Positions 1 through 7,188 of a stretch of 44,538 nt of DNA are shown here, one piece after another. The position numbers were made by a program, and so were the translations under genes. Source of the stretch: Candidatus Poribacteria bacterium (GTDB lineage: Bacteria > Poribacteria > WGA-4E > WGA-3G); assembly GCA_022827885.1 (NCBI GenBank), contig JAJEIP010000026.1:1-44538 (forward strand). Reading direction: 5' to 3'. The notes under the pieces were generated by a model, which worked only from the letters and a program-made list of their open reading frames with translations, was not told where the DNA came from and did no database searches. Position 1 is the stretch's first letter. The number at the start of each line of letters is the position of its first letter.

Positions 1-226
1 GATGCACACTATCATCGGGAATTGCGGACATGTCTGTGCTGGAAACGCAATGGAGTCGATTGAGACTTTCGGGGGGAACAGGGTTTTCCACCCATGTATC
101 GGGGGCTGGGGGTTCCTGATCGGCGTAGAGTTTGCTCCCATAAAACGCACTGGCATCGTGATTGATTCTTCCGGGTGTTCCGAATGCACTGGTCTGCGTG
201 CCCTGCTTCTGAGATTCCGAACCCAT
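1..226 (-). CDS. Site-specific DNA methyltransferase, N-terminal part (cut by window edge)
   Basis: Reading the minus strand from an ATG at 226-224 gives 75 open codons running off the window. The translation contains AFYGSKLY and then NRLHCVSSTDMSAIPDDSVH. This is the usual lead-in of amino-methyltransferases (N4-cytosine/N6-adenine type), where a few residues later the catalytic TSPPY motif follows; that motif would lie outside the window. A GGGAGGG stretch about 10 bases upstream could be the ribosome site; an in-frame GTG nine codons earlier is an alternative start. The gene begins 23 bases after the GNAT gene stops, so the two may be co-transcribed. Function as a methyltransferase is inferred from this short lead-in only; whether it belongs to a restriction system cannot be seen. 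Confidence 0.72.
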   Translation of the reverse strand, partial: MGSESQKQGTQTSAFGTPGRINHDASAFYGSKLYADQEPPAPDTWVENPVPPESLNRLHCVSSTDMSAIPDDSVH

Positions 227-249
227 GCTGCTGATACCCTCCCACTCCC

Positions 250-1509
250 TCAATACCGATCCGGGGACCAGAAGATGACATCGCGTTTCGGAAACAGTGT
301 ACCTAAAAACGCCGATACTTCCGACGATAGCGAGGCTTCGGAACGTACCTGCTCCCACCCTATCTCACCGAACAGCAGTTGCCAGAAATCTGCTTCGGTT
401 AAGTCTACTTCAAAGTCAACAGCGTCGGCATCTTCAGGAACGATTTGGAGCGTGCCGTCGGCATTGTGTCGTAGGGCTGCTTGCTGATTGTTGAGGGCAG
501 GCAATTTAACCGTGAGGGGTGGAAACGTCTCTTCGGCATCGGCAATTTGCGATTCCCATCCGACGACCAGGCGACGCAAAAGCACCGGTAGGTTCACAGC
601 ATAGAACATCATTCCGGCATCTATGCAGCAAGCGGCATCCTTTATAGGTGTTAGTTCACCGTTGCATCTCGCCATGAGGTGTTCTGCAAACGGATGTTGA
701 GCAGAGAACGCGCCTTCTATTTTTTCAACTCCCGGCGCTTCACATACTCTCAGAAAATGGGATACGAGTGCCTCCAAGACTTCTGGATTATTTGGGATGT
801 ATCCCACCTCACGCACTTCTGCGGTCTTTGTGGGAGGGGTTTGTAACCCCGAATCACGTATCTCATAGTTGAGATACCCGCCGATGTGTCCATCTCGGCG
901 TGCGACGACGGTCGGTAGAACACCGCGAATACGGGAGGGTGCCATATCCCAGTAAGCACGCGTCCGGGCAATCGTTCCACTCTGGTGCGCGTTGGCGAGA
1001 TCATGTAGGGCTGCGACAGCGTCTAAATCCGTTTCCGAGTTAAAATCGCTTATCTGCCATCCGAATGGTGCTTCTGCCGGCGTTACCGAGTCAAGCGTCA
1101 GTTGGAATCCATATAAAGGGAAGGAGGTCCACCTGAGCCGGCGGTAAAACCCTTCTGGAATGATACTAAACAGTGCGCCGATGTCACACCCCGTCGTCCG
1201 TAGATAGTCAACGGTATCTTGCATGAGGGCAGATGCGTACCCAACGCCCCGATACTTCGGATGTGTGCAGACCCCGCCAATGCCCCCCATTGTTACGAGA
1301 GACGCACCGACCCGCAGCCGACGCTCCCAAACGCGTAGGGTCGACACAACGGTGTCGTTCACGACGACAACCCGAGTCTGCGGCAGTCTGTAACTGCTGT
1401 CACCGCGGATATACTGCCAATAGCGTTCATGTCCATCGGGATTAAACGCCACACAACAAAGTTCAACGACCTGCTCTAATTCTGACTTGCGAACTGCTCT
1501 AATTTCCAT
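250..1509 (-). CDS. GNAT-family N-acetyltransferase, Eis-like two-domain type
   Basis: The 419-residue protein begins with a GNAT fold. The acetyl-CoA pyrophosphate-binding signature is seen as HPKYRGVGYASALM (residues 83-96, R-G-V-G-Y-A core), preceded by the beta-4 segment GGIGGVCT. The length and the long C-terminal half (about 290-419, ending in a sterol-carrier-like segment) match the Eis/enhanced-survival class, which acetylates amines on small molecules or proteins. No substrate can be deduced. A minus-strand TATAAT lies about 80 bases upstream. The gene is followed after 23 bases by a DNA methyltransferase start. Assignment to the GNAT superfamily is secure; Eis-like is by architecture. 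Confidence 0.85.
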   Translation of the reverse strand: MEIRAVRKSELEQVVELCCVAFNPDGHERYWQYIRGDSSYRLPQTRVVVVNDTVVSTLRVWERRLRVGASLVTMGGIGGVCTHPKYRGVGYASALMQDTVDYLRTTGCDIGALFSIIPEGFYRRLRWTSFPLYGFQLTLDSVTPAEAPFGWQISDFNSETDLDAVAALHDLANAHQSGTIARTRAYWDMAPSRIRGVLPTVVARRDGHIGGYLNYEIRDSGLQTPPTKTAEVREVGYIPNNPEVLEALVSHFLRVCEAPGVEKIEGAFSAQHPFAEHLMARCNGELTPIKDAACCIDAGMMFYAVNLPVLLRRLVVGWESQIADAEETFPPLTVKLPALNNQQAALRHNADGTLQIVPEDADAVDFEVDLTEADFWQLLFGEIGWEQVRSEASLSSEVSAFLGTLFPKRDVIFWSPDRY

Positions 1510-1586
1510 TTTTTAACTATTAAATCTGGGCTGCCTCCACTACGTTTTAGGCAGGTTCTCGGTTAAGTCATGGCTGGATTCGGACT

Positions 1587-1592
1587 ATTATA
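1587..1592 (-). promoter_or_regulatory. Possible -10 element (TATAAT) for the GNAT gene
   Basis: A perfect TATAAT lies on the minus strand about 80 bases before the GNAT start. No good -35 hexamer sits at the expected spacing, so this is a weak call. Confidence 0.3.
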
Positions 1593-1619
1593 TCCCTCTT
1601 TAATAGGATGTCCTGAAAA

Positions 1620-1638
1620 GCTTTTTTGCAAAAAAAGC
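1620..1638 (-). terminator. Possible A/T-rich hairpin terminator after the MDR dehydrogenase gene
   Basis: A GC-capped, A/T-rich inverted repeat (GCTTTTTT / AAAAAAAGC) lies about 20 bases beyond the stop at 1659 and is followed on the minus strand by a CTTTTC run. The stem is weak, so termination is only suggested. Confidence 0.3.
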
Positions 1639-1658
1639 CGACTCACAACCGCTAACTA

Positions 1659-2708
1659 TTATTGCATAGAAAAAACAACGCCTAATGCCTCATTCGGGGT
1701 TTGGATCAATTTCTCACACCCTTCAGGGGCTTGATCGATCGGGATAATATCTGTAATCAACGGTTTCACCTGGATTTTTCCTTCCGACATCAACCGCAGC
1801 GATAATTCCAGATTGCGTTGCGTGGGCCAGGGGACAAACACCGGTGGATAATCGGCGCCGTGTTCATACGCCTCGTCGTGATAACCGGGTCCCGTGCGAG
1901 CGGCACTGATAACATCGACGTTGCCGAGACCTGCTGCGAAACCGTGCGTAATGTTCGCACCCCCGACGATGACAATCCGTCCAACCTTATGCGTATCGGG
2001 TGCCGTCTTGAGCATGGCGCGAATTTGTTGAAACGCACCCGTCGCGTCGCCACCGAAGGCGATGATTCCGCAATCCATACCGTAACCGTTGGTGAATTCC
2101 TGCGCGATCGGAATCGGGTCTGTATCGGAGACGTTTATGGCGCGATGTATCCCAGCAGTCTCTGCAACGCCTATCCGTAGCGGCAGCCTATCCAATCCAA
2201 TAACATAGGCACCTGCGACTCTGGCGATCTGGCACGCGAATTGACCGACGATGCCCAATCCTGCAACGACGACATTCTCACCGATACGGATGCGCCCGCG
2301 TTGCACTGCGTGGAGTGCGGTTGCCGCGAGATGAATAGATGCGGCGTCTTCGGCCCTGACGTTATCGGGAACCTTCGCGCATAGATTGTGAGGGATACAG
2401 GCGGACGTGGCGTGAAGTGCGTATCCGCCCCCCATACCAGCCACCCGGTCCCCGATCTCAAATTCGTCGCAGTCTCCCTCTTTACCGACGACCACGCCAG
2501 CGTTTGTATAACCGAACGGACGTTGCCGCGCTTCGGAACCTGGATTCTCACGTCGCCTTTTGACCCCTCCAAGCTCGGTGCCGGGACTTACCATTGAGGC
2601 GTGAACTTCAATTAAGAGTTGTCCGGGTTTCGGTGCAGGCGTTTCCTGCTCTTCTGTCCAGATATGCCCGGCTTCATTCATCATCACAACTTTTCTGGTT
2701 TTGCTCAT
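1659..2708 (-). CDS. Medium-chain dehydrogenase/reductase (zinc-type alcohol dehydrogenase-like)
   Basis: The 349-residue protein has an N-terminal GroES-like domain containing SPGTELGGVK (41-50), then a Rossmann domain with GLGIVG at 150-155. The SPGTE motif is common in a subgroup of MDR enzymes acting on polyols or sugars. The four-cysteine structural zinc loop is absent and no clear catalytic Cys/His pair is visible, so zinc dependence is doubtful. The ATG at 2708 has GGAG seven bases upstream; an in-frame ATG 16 codons earlier lacks such a site. It lies 84 bases downstream of a PhyH gene that is tightly linked to an RmlB-like gene, suggesting a role in sugar or glycan-related metabolism. 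The substrate is unknown. Confidence 0.8.
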   Translation of the reverse strand: MSKTRKVVMMNEAGHIWTEEQETPAPKPGQLLIEVHASMVSPGTELGGVKRRRENPGSEARQRPFGYTNAGVVVGKEGDCDEFEIGDRVAGMGGGYALHATSACIPHNLCAKVPDNVRAEDAASIHLAATALHAVQRGRIRIGENVVVAGLGIVGQFACQIARVAGAYVIGLDRLPLRIGVAETAGIHRAINVSDTDPIPIAQEFTNGYGMDCGIIAFGGDATGAFQQIRAMLKTAPDTHKVGRIVIVGGANITHGFAAGLGNVDVISAARTGPGYHDEAYEHGADYPPVFVPWPTQRNLELSLRLMSEGKIQVKPLITDIIPIDQAPEGCEKLIQTPNEALGVVFSMQ

Positions 2709-2792
2709 AAAAATTCTCCATACTTTTGAATTTGGATAATAACACGAAACCCACATCCTAATACCGAACTCACATTATGATTCAAGGAGTCC

Positions 2793-3758
2793 CTACCGGT
2801 AAGGCTCCAAATCAATGCCTGGATATGCCTGTTCAAGACGTGCGAGTGCCTCCGGTGTATAGTATGCATCCCCAAGAGGGGGCCATCCCAGGACGTGTCG
2901 CACAGCGGGGGTCGTTTGGGTGACAAATTTCATATACTGCGGGGTGCCCCACCCCGGGACCGGACGCGTTGTTTTGCACCAATCGTCATTATCGGCGCGA
3001 TGGAAGTGAAAGCCCATCCACCCGCGTTGTCTGCTCTTGTTCTCAAACGGTTGTGCGGCATGAACCAAGTAACTGGATCGGAACGACACACTCCCGGCTT
3101 TCGCTGTAAGGGGCACCGGATCTGCGAGTTCTCCTTTAAATTCACGTAGGTCAGGAATACCCATGCCACCTGCTCTGCCTGGGTACCGCGCCCATACTTT
3201 ATCCAACTGGTTCTGTGAACCGGGGCAGACCAGCATCGGGGCGCCGTCTAATTCGATGTCGTGTAGGAAGATAGCGGTCAGAACATATCCGTAGCGTTGC
3301 CAATACGGGTGCGGGGGTAAGGGTGAGTTCGTCGCATTGTCAATATGGTAACCTTGCCACGGGTGTTCACTATGACGGCTATCGGTGAGCCCCTCTCGAA
3401 GGAAGATTTGCCCATACCCGAGTCGAATTTCCTCCGTGCCTAAGAGTTGTTGTGCGATTGCGAGATACGTCTCGTTTTCGATGAGCGTATCCAACGCTTC
3501 CAAGCCTGTCGGAAAATGCACTGCTTTACCGAACGGACCGGCAAGCAGTTGCAGATCGCTGTTCTTCTCATAAGCACTTTTCAGGGCATCGGGTTGCGGA
3601 TCCCACTTTGCTCGATATTCGGCGTAGGTCAAACCATCGTAAGCATTGTGCTCCATCTCTTCTAATGCAGGTGCAATTGTATCCGGAGAAAACACGTTGG
3701 GGACCACGATAATTCCATCTCGTTTCCATGCTGCCAATTGTTCTGTTGTCAGTTGCAT
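2793..3758 (-). CDS. Phytanoyl-CoA dioxygenase (PhyH) family protein
   Basis: This 321-residue protein is a putative Fe(II)/2-oxoglutarate-dependent oxygenase. The iron-binding HxD motif is visible as YHID (H138, D140), and the distal histidine in SYLVHAAQPF (H233) is followed by arginines near 243-245 that could bind 2-oxoglutarate. The ATG at 3758 is preceded by GAGAGG at good spacing; the open frame upstream overlaps rmlB and lacks such a site. The start is only four bases beyond the stop of the RmlB-like gene, so the two are almost certainly one transcript. PhyH members hydroxylate lipids, sugars or small metabolites; coupling to a nucleotide-sugar dehydratase hints at a modified sugar or glycolipid, but that is inference. 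Confidence 0.88.
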   Translation of the reverse strand: MQLTTEQLAAWKRDGIIVVPNVFSPDTIAPALEEMEHNAYDGLTYAEYRAKWDPQPDALKSAYEKNSDLQLLAGPFGKAVHFPTGLEALDTLIENETYLAIAQQLLGTEEIRLGYGQIFLREGLTDSRHSEHPWQGYHIDNATNSPLPPHPYWQRYGYVLTAIFLHDIELDGAPMLVCPGSQNQLDKVWARYPGRAGGMGIPDLREFKGELADPVPLTAKAGSVSFRSSYLVHAAQPFENKSRQRGWMGFHFHRADNDDWCKTTRPVPGWGTPQYMKFVTQTTPAVRHVLGWPPLGDAYYTPEALARLEQAYPGIDLEPYR

Positions 3759-3762
3759 AGCG

Positions 3763-4800
3763 TTACCTCTCTGAAAACGTTTCCCATTTGTCCTCTTGGA
3801 CGGCTTCAGCATCTATCTTTTGTTGAATTGTTTGCCACCATTTCCGATTTTCGATGTACCACCGGATCGTTTCGCGCATTCCATCCTCAAATGCAATCCT
3901 CGGTTTCCAACCGACATCACGGGCGATCTTGCTTGAATCCAAGAGATAACGGCAATCGTGCCCGGGTCGGTCCGGCACATAAGTTTTCAGGTGTTGCGGT
4001 TTGTTAAGAACATCCAATATAAAATTGCTAATTTCCTCAATGCTTTTCTCCACGCCACTTCCGACGTTGTAAGTTTCACCGATTTTGCCGTGTTCGAGGA
4101 CTGCCGCGATTGCGCGGGAATGATCCTCAACGTGTAACCATTCTCGTCGGTTATGACTGCTTCGGTAAAGCGTTAAGGGTAAATCCTGGATTGCATTCGT
4201 TGTAAAAAGCGGAATGAGTTTTTCTGGATGTTGATAGGGACCGTAATTGTTCGCGCAATTGGAAATCGTTATCGGCATACTGAAACTATGGAAATAGGCG
4301 TTCACGAGATGATCTGCTGCTGCTTTAGAGGCGTTGTAGGGGGTCTGCGGCCGATACGGTGCGTTTTCACTGAACCTATCGGGTGAATCTAAGGGCAGTT
4401 CACCATATACCTCGCATGTGGAGATGTGATGAAATCGCTGCACGTCGTATTTTTGAGATGCCTCCAGTAATACCTGCGTCCCCATGACGTTCGTTTCAAA
4501 GAACCGCCGCGGCTGTAGAATCGCTCGACTGTTATGTGATTCTGCAGCGAAATTGACGATAACATCCGGTCGCTCTCTGTTCAGTACACTTTCCACAAGC
4601 GCGGCATCCAGAATATCACCCTGCACAAATCTATACCGCTCTGGAGAGTGGGTTTCCGCTATGTCCGTCAGATTGGAGAGATTTCCAGCGTACGTCAGTT
4701 GATCAAAATTGATGATAACATCATCCGAATCGCGTTGCAGATAGTATCGGATGAAGTTGGTACCGATAAACCCAGCACCACCCGTGACCAATAATTTCAT
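3763..4800 (-). CDS. dTDP-glucose 4,6-dehydratase-like extended SDR (RmlB-like)
   Basis: The 345-residue protein has the NAD-binding GGAGFIG (7-13), the RmlB-type LTYAGN (36-41), AAESH (85-89), and the SDR pair Y155/K159 in PYNASK. It ends with the C-terminal sugar-nucleotide-binding half, including RPGHDCRY. The family removes water from a dTDP-hexose to give the 4-keto-6-deoxy sugar. The catalytic segment, normally S-T-D-E-V-Y-G, reads STCEVYG (127-133), with Cys129 in place of the acid Asp. AAESHNSRAI replaces the usual AAESHVDRSI. No rmlA, rmlC or rmlD is nearby. The start codon is directly preceded by repeat-derived leader sequence. Dehydratase family is clear; exact substrate is open. 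Confidence 0.85.
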   Translation of the reverse strand: MKLLVTGGAGFIGTNFIRYYLQRDSDDVIINFDQLTYAGNLSNLTDIAETHSPERYRFVQGDILDAALVESVLNRERPDVIVNFAAESHNSRAILQPRRFFETNVMGTQVLLEASQKYDVQRFHHISTCEVYGELPLDSPDRFSENAPYRPQTPYNASKAAADHLVNAYFHSFSMPITISNCANNYGPYQHPEKLIPLFTTNAIQDLPLTLYRSSHNRREWLHVEDHSRAIAAVLEHGKIGETYNVGSGVEKSIEEISNFILDVLNKPQHLKTYVPDRPGHDCRYLLDSSKIARDVGWKPRIAFEDGMRETIRWYIENRKWWQTIQQKIDAEAVQEDKWETFSER

Positions 4801-4910
4801 GTTTTAATTTTTCCTTGCGGAGAAATGGCACGATTTGAAACTTGGAGATTCACGCGTTCGAGCCGTCCTCCACTTCGTTTCGGACTCGGTTCTCGTTACT
4901 ATTTCAACTC
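4801..4910 (-). repeat. Interspersed composite repeat, copy 1 (modules A and B)
   Basis: On the plus strand it starts with TTTTAATTTTTCCTTGCGGA (module A) directly at the rmlB start codon. About 67 bases further comes a diverged module B (ACTTCGTTTCGGACTCGG at 4872-4889). Read on the minus strand, module A ends in AAGGA plus an A/T stretch before ATG. Related copies occur at 11576, 24099 and 27140. Between 4911 and 5108 nothing recognisable is seen; small open frames there overlap the repeat and lack ribosome sites. Confidence 0.7.
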
Positions 4911-5108
4911 TGATACATCCAATTATAGAGTCTATGTTTGTGCCGATGCCATTCAAACGAAATTTACCGCGTTTTTTACCCATCAACCTCTCCTTCTTAA
5001 ATGAATAATTCTATCTTATCAAAAATGAGTGGGGTCTGTCAATCTAAATTCGTTTTTATGTAGCGGTAATGAACGGAAATTCCGAGCCGCGGCGCGGAAT
5101 AAAATTTG

Positions 5109-5137
5109 TTGACAATTTCTCGTAAATGTCATAAGAT
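5109..5137 (+). promoter_or_regulatory. Sigma-70-type promoter for the aldo/keto reductase
   Basis: TTGACA at 5109-5114, a 17-base spacer and TAAGAT at 5132-5137, 67 bases before the start of the downstream gene. Confidence 0.75.
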
Positions 5138-5203
5138 GGATGGCAAATTTTAATCGTAATACTTTAATAGTGCAGGGTCCCGTGCCTTGCGAAAGGGGGA
5201 ACA

Positions 5204-6142
5204 ATGCGCCAACGCAAATTAGGGAATACAGGGTTAACCGTTTCTGAAATCGGCATGGGAACATGGGAACTCGGAGGTCGCGAATGGGGAGACATCGGTG
5301 AAACCGATGCCGTGGATCTCCTCCGATACGCCTTTGAAAGTGGTGTCACCTATTACGATACAGCAGACCAATATGGTGGGGGTCGCGCGGAACGGTTACT
5401 GGGTGAAGCCTTCTCAGCTCTCGGCGATAGAGTTATCATTGCCACGAAACTTGGCTATGAATTGGATTCCGATGGCTGGATTAGCCATGGATGGGAGCAT
5501 CCATCGTTCAACGTCGCACCGGATTATATCCGTCTATCAGTCGAGGGGAGTCTCACGCGCTTGAAGCGGGATGTTATAGACTTTTACCAATTTCACTCGC
5601 CGCCCCCTGCGGAGGCTTGGGACGATGCATTCGGGACCATGGAGGCACTCAAAACCGAGGGCAAAATCCGCTTTTATGGATTGTGTCTCGGGAGTGAGGC
5701 AGAGGCACTAAAGGCAATAGCAGAAACCGGTATCTCTTCGATGATGCTCACCTATAATATCCTCACCCAAGAGATGGCGACACCTGTGATGGAAACCGCT
5801 GCCGAGAACGGGATTGCCGTTACTGTCCGACAGCCGTTGTCGTCCGGTTTACTCTCTGGACACCTCGGCCCGGATACTGTCTTTGCGGAGAACGATTATC
5901 GGAAGACGTGGCCCCGTGAGAAATTCCTCTCCGATCTGGCGCGTGTGGAACAGATTAAGTCAATCGTTGGAAACAAAGCGCGCAGTCTCCCGCAAGCCGC
6001 CCTCAAATTCATTTTGGCGCATCCGGCTGTCTCCTGTGTTGTTCCGGGGATGATGACGCCGGCGCAAGTTGACGACGGCGTTGCGACTTCGGGTGCCGCA
6101 CTTTTACCTGCGGGCATTTTGGAACAACTCCGCAACGATTAA
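5204..6142 (+). CDS. Aldo/keto reductase
   Basis: The 312-residue protein has the AKR tetrad: D52 and Y57 in YDTADQYGGG, K82 in ATKLGY and H131 in FYQFHSPP. The N-terminal KLGNTGLTVSEIGMGTW is typical of the AKR subgroup of predicted oxidoreductases, which reduce aldehydes or ketones with NADPH in a TIM barrel. The ATG follows AAGGGGG at short spacing, and a strong promoter lies upstream. It faces away from the RmlB gene and precedes a separately promoted secreted-protein gene. No substrate can be read from the sequence. Confidence 0.88.
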   Translation: MRQRKLGNTGLTVSEIGMGTWELGGREWGDIGETDAVDLLRYAFESGVTYYDTADQYGGGRAERLLGEAFSALGDRVIIATKLGYELDSDGWISHGWEHPSFNVAPDYIRLSVEGSLTRLKRDVIDFYQFHSPPPAEAWDDAFGTMEALKTEGKIRFYGLCLGSEAEALKAIAETGISSMMLTYNILTQEMATPVMETAAENGIAVTVRQPLSSGLLSGHLGPDTVFAENDYRKTWPREKFLSDLARVEQIKSIVGNKARSLPQAALKFILAHPAVSCVVPGMMTPAQVDDGVATSGAALLPAGILEQLRND

Positions 6143-6150
6143 AAAAATAA

Positions 6151-6180
6151 TTGGACTTCTCTGGTAACTTGTGCTAAACT
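6151..6180 (+). promoter_or_regulatory. Probable sigma-70 promoter for the first secreted paralogue
   Basis: TTGGAC at 6151-6156 and TAAACT at 6175-6180 are separated by 18 bases, placed about 50 bases before the next start codon. Confidence 0.5.
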
Positions 6181-6231
6181 ATTCTCGTTAGTTGAACAGA
6201 AACAATAACTAAAATATGGAGGCTAAAAAAA

Positions 6232-6924
6232 ATGAAAAGCAGATTTATGCTTTTGGCAGTGTGTGCTGTCGGCGTTCTTCTCATGGCACAATTCGCTGCT
6301 GCGCTTGATAAAATTGAAGGTCCTTGGTATTGGATGATCACCGAAAGTCCTGCTGGCGGTGGTGGTGCTGCCGTAACAGATGAAGACGGTATCGACGAGG
6401 CAACAAAAGGTAAATTGACCGAGGAAGATGTCGCAGAACAGGGCATTACAAAAGAGATTCTGAAGGTCAAATTTGCCGAAAATTACAAATGGACCGAGGG
6501 AGAAATCGCGGCAGTTGGTGGAAACAACATCAACGACATGCTCATAAAGATTAAGTTGGGCCCCGGTGGCGATGTCAATGACCACTGTTCCTACGCCGTC
6601 ATCAACGCCGTATCAAAGGTTACGAAAAAAGGTGCTGAAGCCCGTGTCGGCAGTGATGATTCCGTTAAGGTCTGGATGAACGGTGAAGAGGTGCACAAAA
6701 ACGCTGTCAACCGCGGTGCTGGCGATTTTCAGGACACATTCGAGGTTGATATAAAGAAAGGCGATAACGTGTTCATGGTTAAAGTATGCGAACGCGGCGG
6801 TGGCTGGAGCATGTTCGCCGGTATCGACGCGCCTTTGGAATACAATCTGGAGTTTAAGGGACTTCCTGTTGAGCCTGCTGGTAAATTAGCGACGCAGTGG
6901 GCAGAGATTAAACGTTCCTACTAA
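6232..6924 (+). CDS. Secreted single-domain protein with conserved C-terminal tail
   Basis: The 230-residue protein opens with a signal peptide (basic start, hydrophobic stretch, likely cleavage after AAA near 24). One domain follows, starting KIEGPWYWMI and containing GSDDSVKVWMNGEEVH, NRGAGDFQDTFEVDI and ERGGGWSMF. The DDSVKVWMNG segment resembles beta-sandwich ligand-binding domains attached to carbohydrate enzymes, so glycan or surface binding is possible but unproven. The end reads VEPAGKLATQWAEIK and matches the ends of the next gene and of the LamG gene at 39745. GGAGG upstream of the ATG sets the start. It is a paralogue of the neighbouring two-domain gene. No enzymatic motif is visible. 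Confidence 0.82.
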   Translation: MKSRFMLLAVCAVGVLLMAQFAAALDKIEGPWYWMITESPAGGGGAAVTDEDGIDEATKGKLTEEDVAEQGITKEILKVKFAENYKWTEGEIAAVGGNNINDMLIKIKLGPGGDVNDHCSYAVINAVSKVTKKGAEARVGSDDSVKVWMNGEEVHKNAVNRGAGDFQDTFEVDIKKGDNVFMVKVCERGGGWSMFAGIDAPLEYNLEFKGLPVEPAGKLATQWAEIKRSY

Positions 6925-6932
6925 GTTGGTAT

Positions 6933-6991
6933 TTTTAGCCGGTATTCGCGTTCTGGCTTTCACGGTTCGGAACCCTTTTTATCGGCTAAAA
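6933..6991 (+). other. Inverted repeat between the two secreted paralogues
   Basis: TTTTAGCCG at 6933-6941 pairs perfectly with CGGCTAAAA at 6983-6991 around a 41-base interior. It follows the stop codon of the first paralogue and precedes a T-run, so it could end that transcript, but the loop is large. Confidence 0.3.
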
Positions 6992-7011
6992 TTGCCCAAA
7001 TTTTTTTATCC

Positions 7012-7040
7012 TTGATTTAATCTTGGTATATTTGTTAGAC
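7012..7040 (+). promoter_or_regulatory. Possible promoter for the two-domain secreted protein
   Basis: TTGATT at 7012-7017 and TTAGAC at 7035-7040 with a 17-base spacer. The 5' leader to the start codon would be about 145 bases. Confidence 0.35.
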
Positions 7041-7188
7041 TACTTTAAAGAGGTTGTCCTATCTTTCATGAACGTCGGGCAGCATTGTAACCTTGATCGG
7101 TTGATTGAGGCACGACCCGACCCATAAGGGCAGGCAACACTAATTTTATTGTGTTTGATTTAAAAATAAAACTAATTGGAGGATTTTC

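Noticed and set aside
2-487. Plus-strand open frame of 161 codons at the left edge
   Set aside because: It is antisense to the methyltransferase start and the GNAT gene, has odd composition and no ribosome site.
4804-4986. Small minus-strand open frame upstream of rmlB
   Set aside because: It lies within repeat copy 1 and matches no family; the repeat explains the openness.
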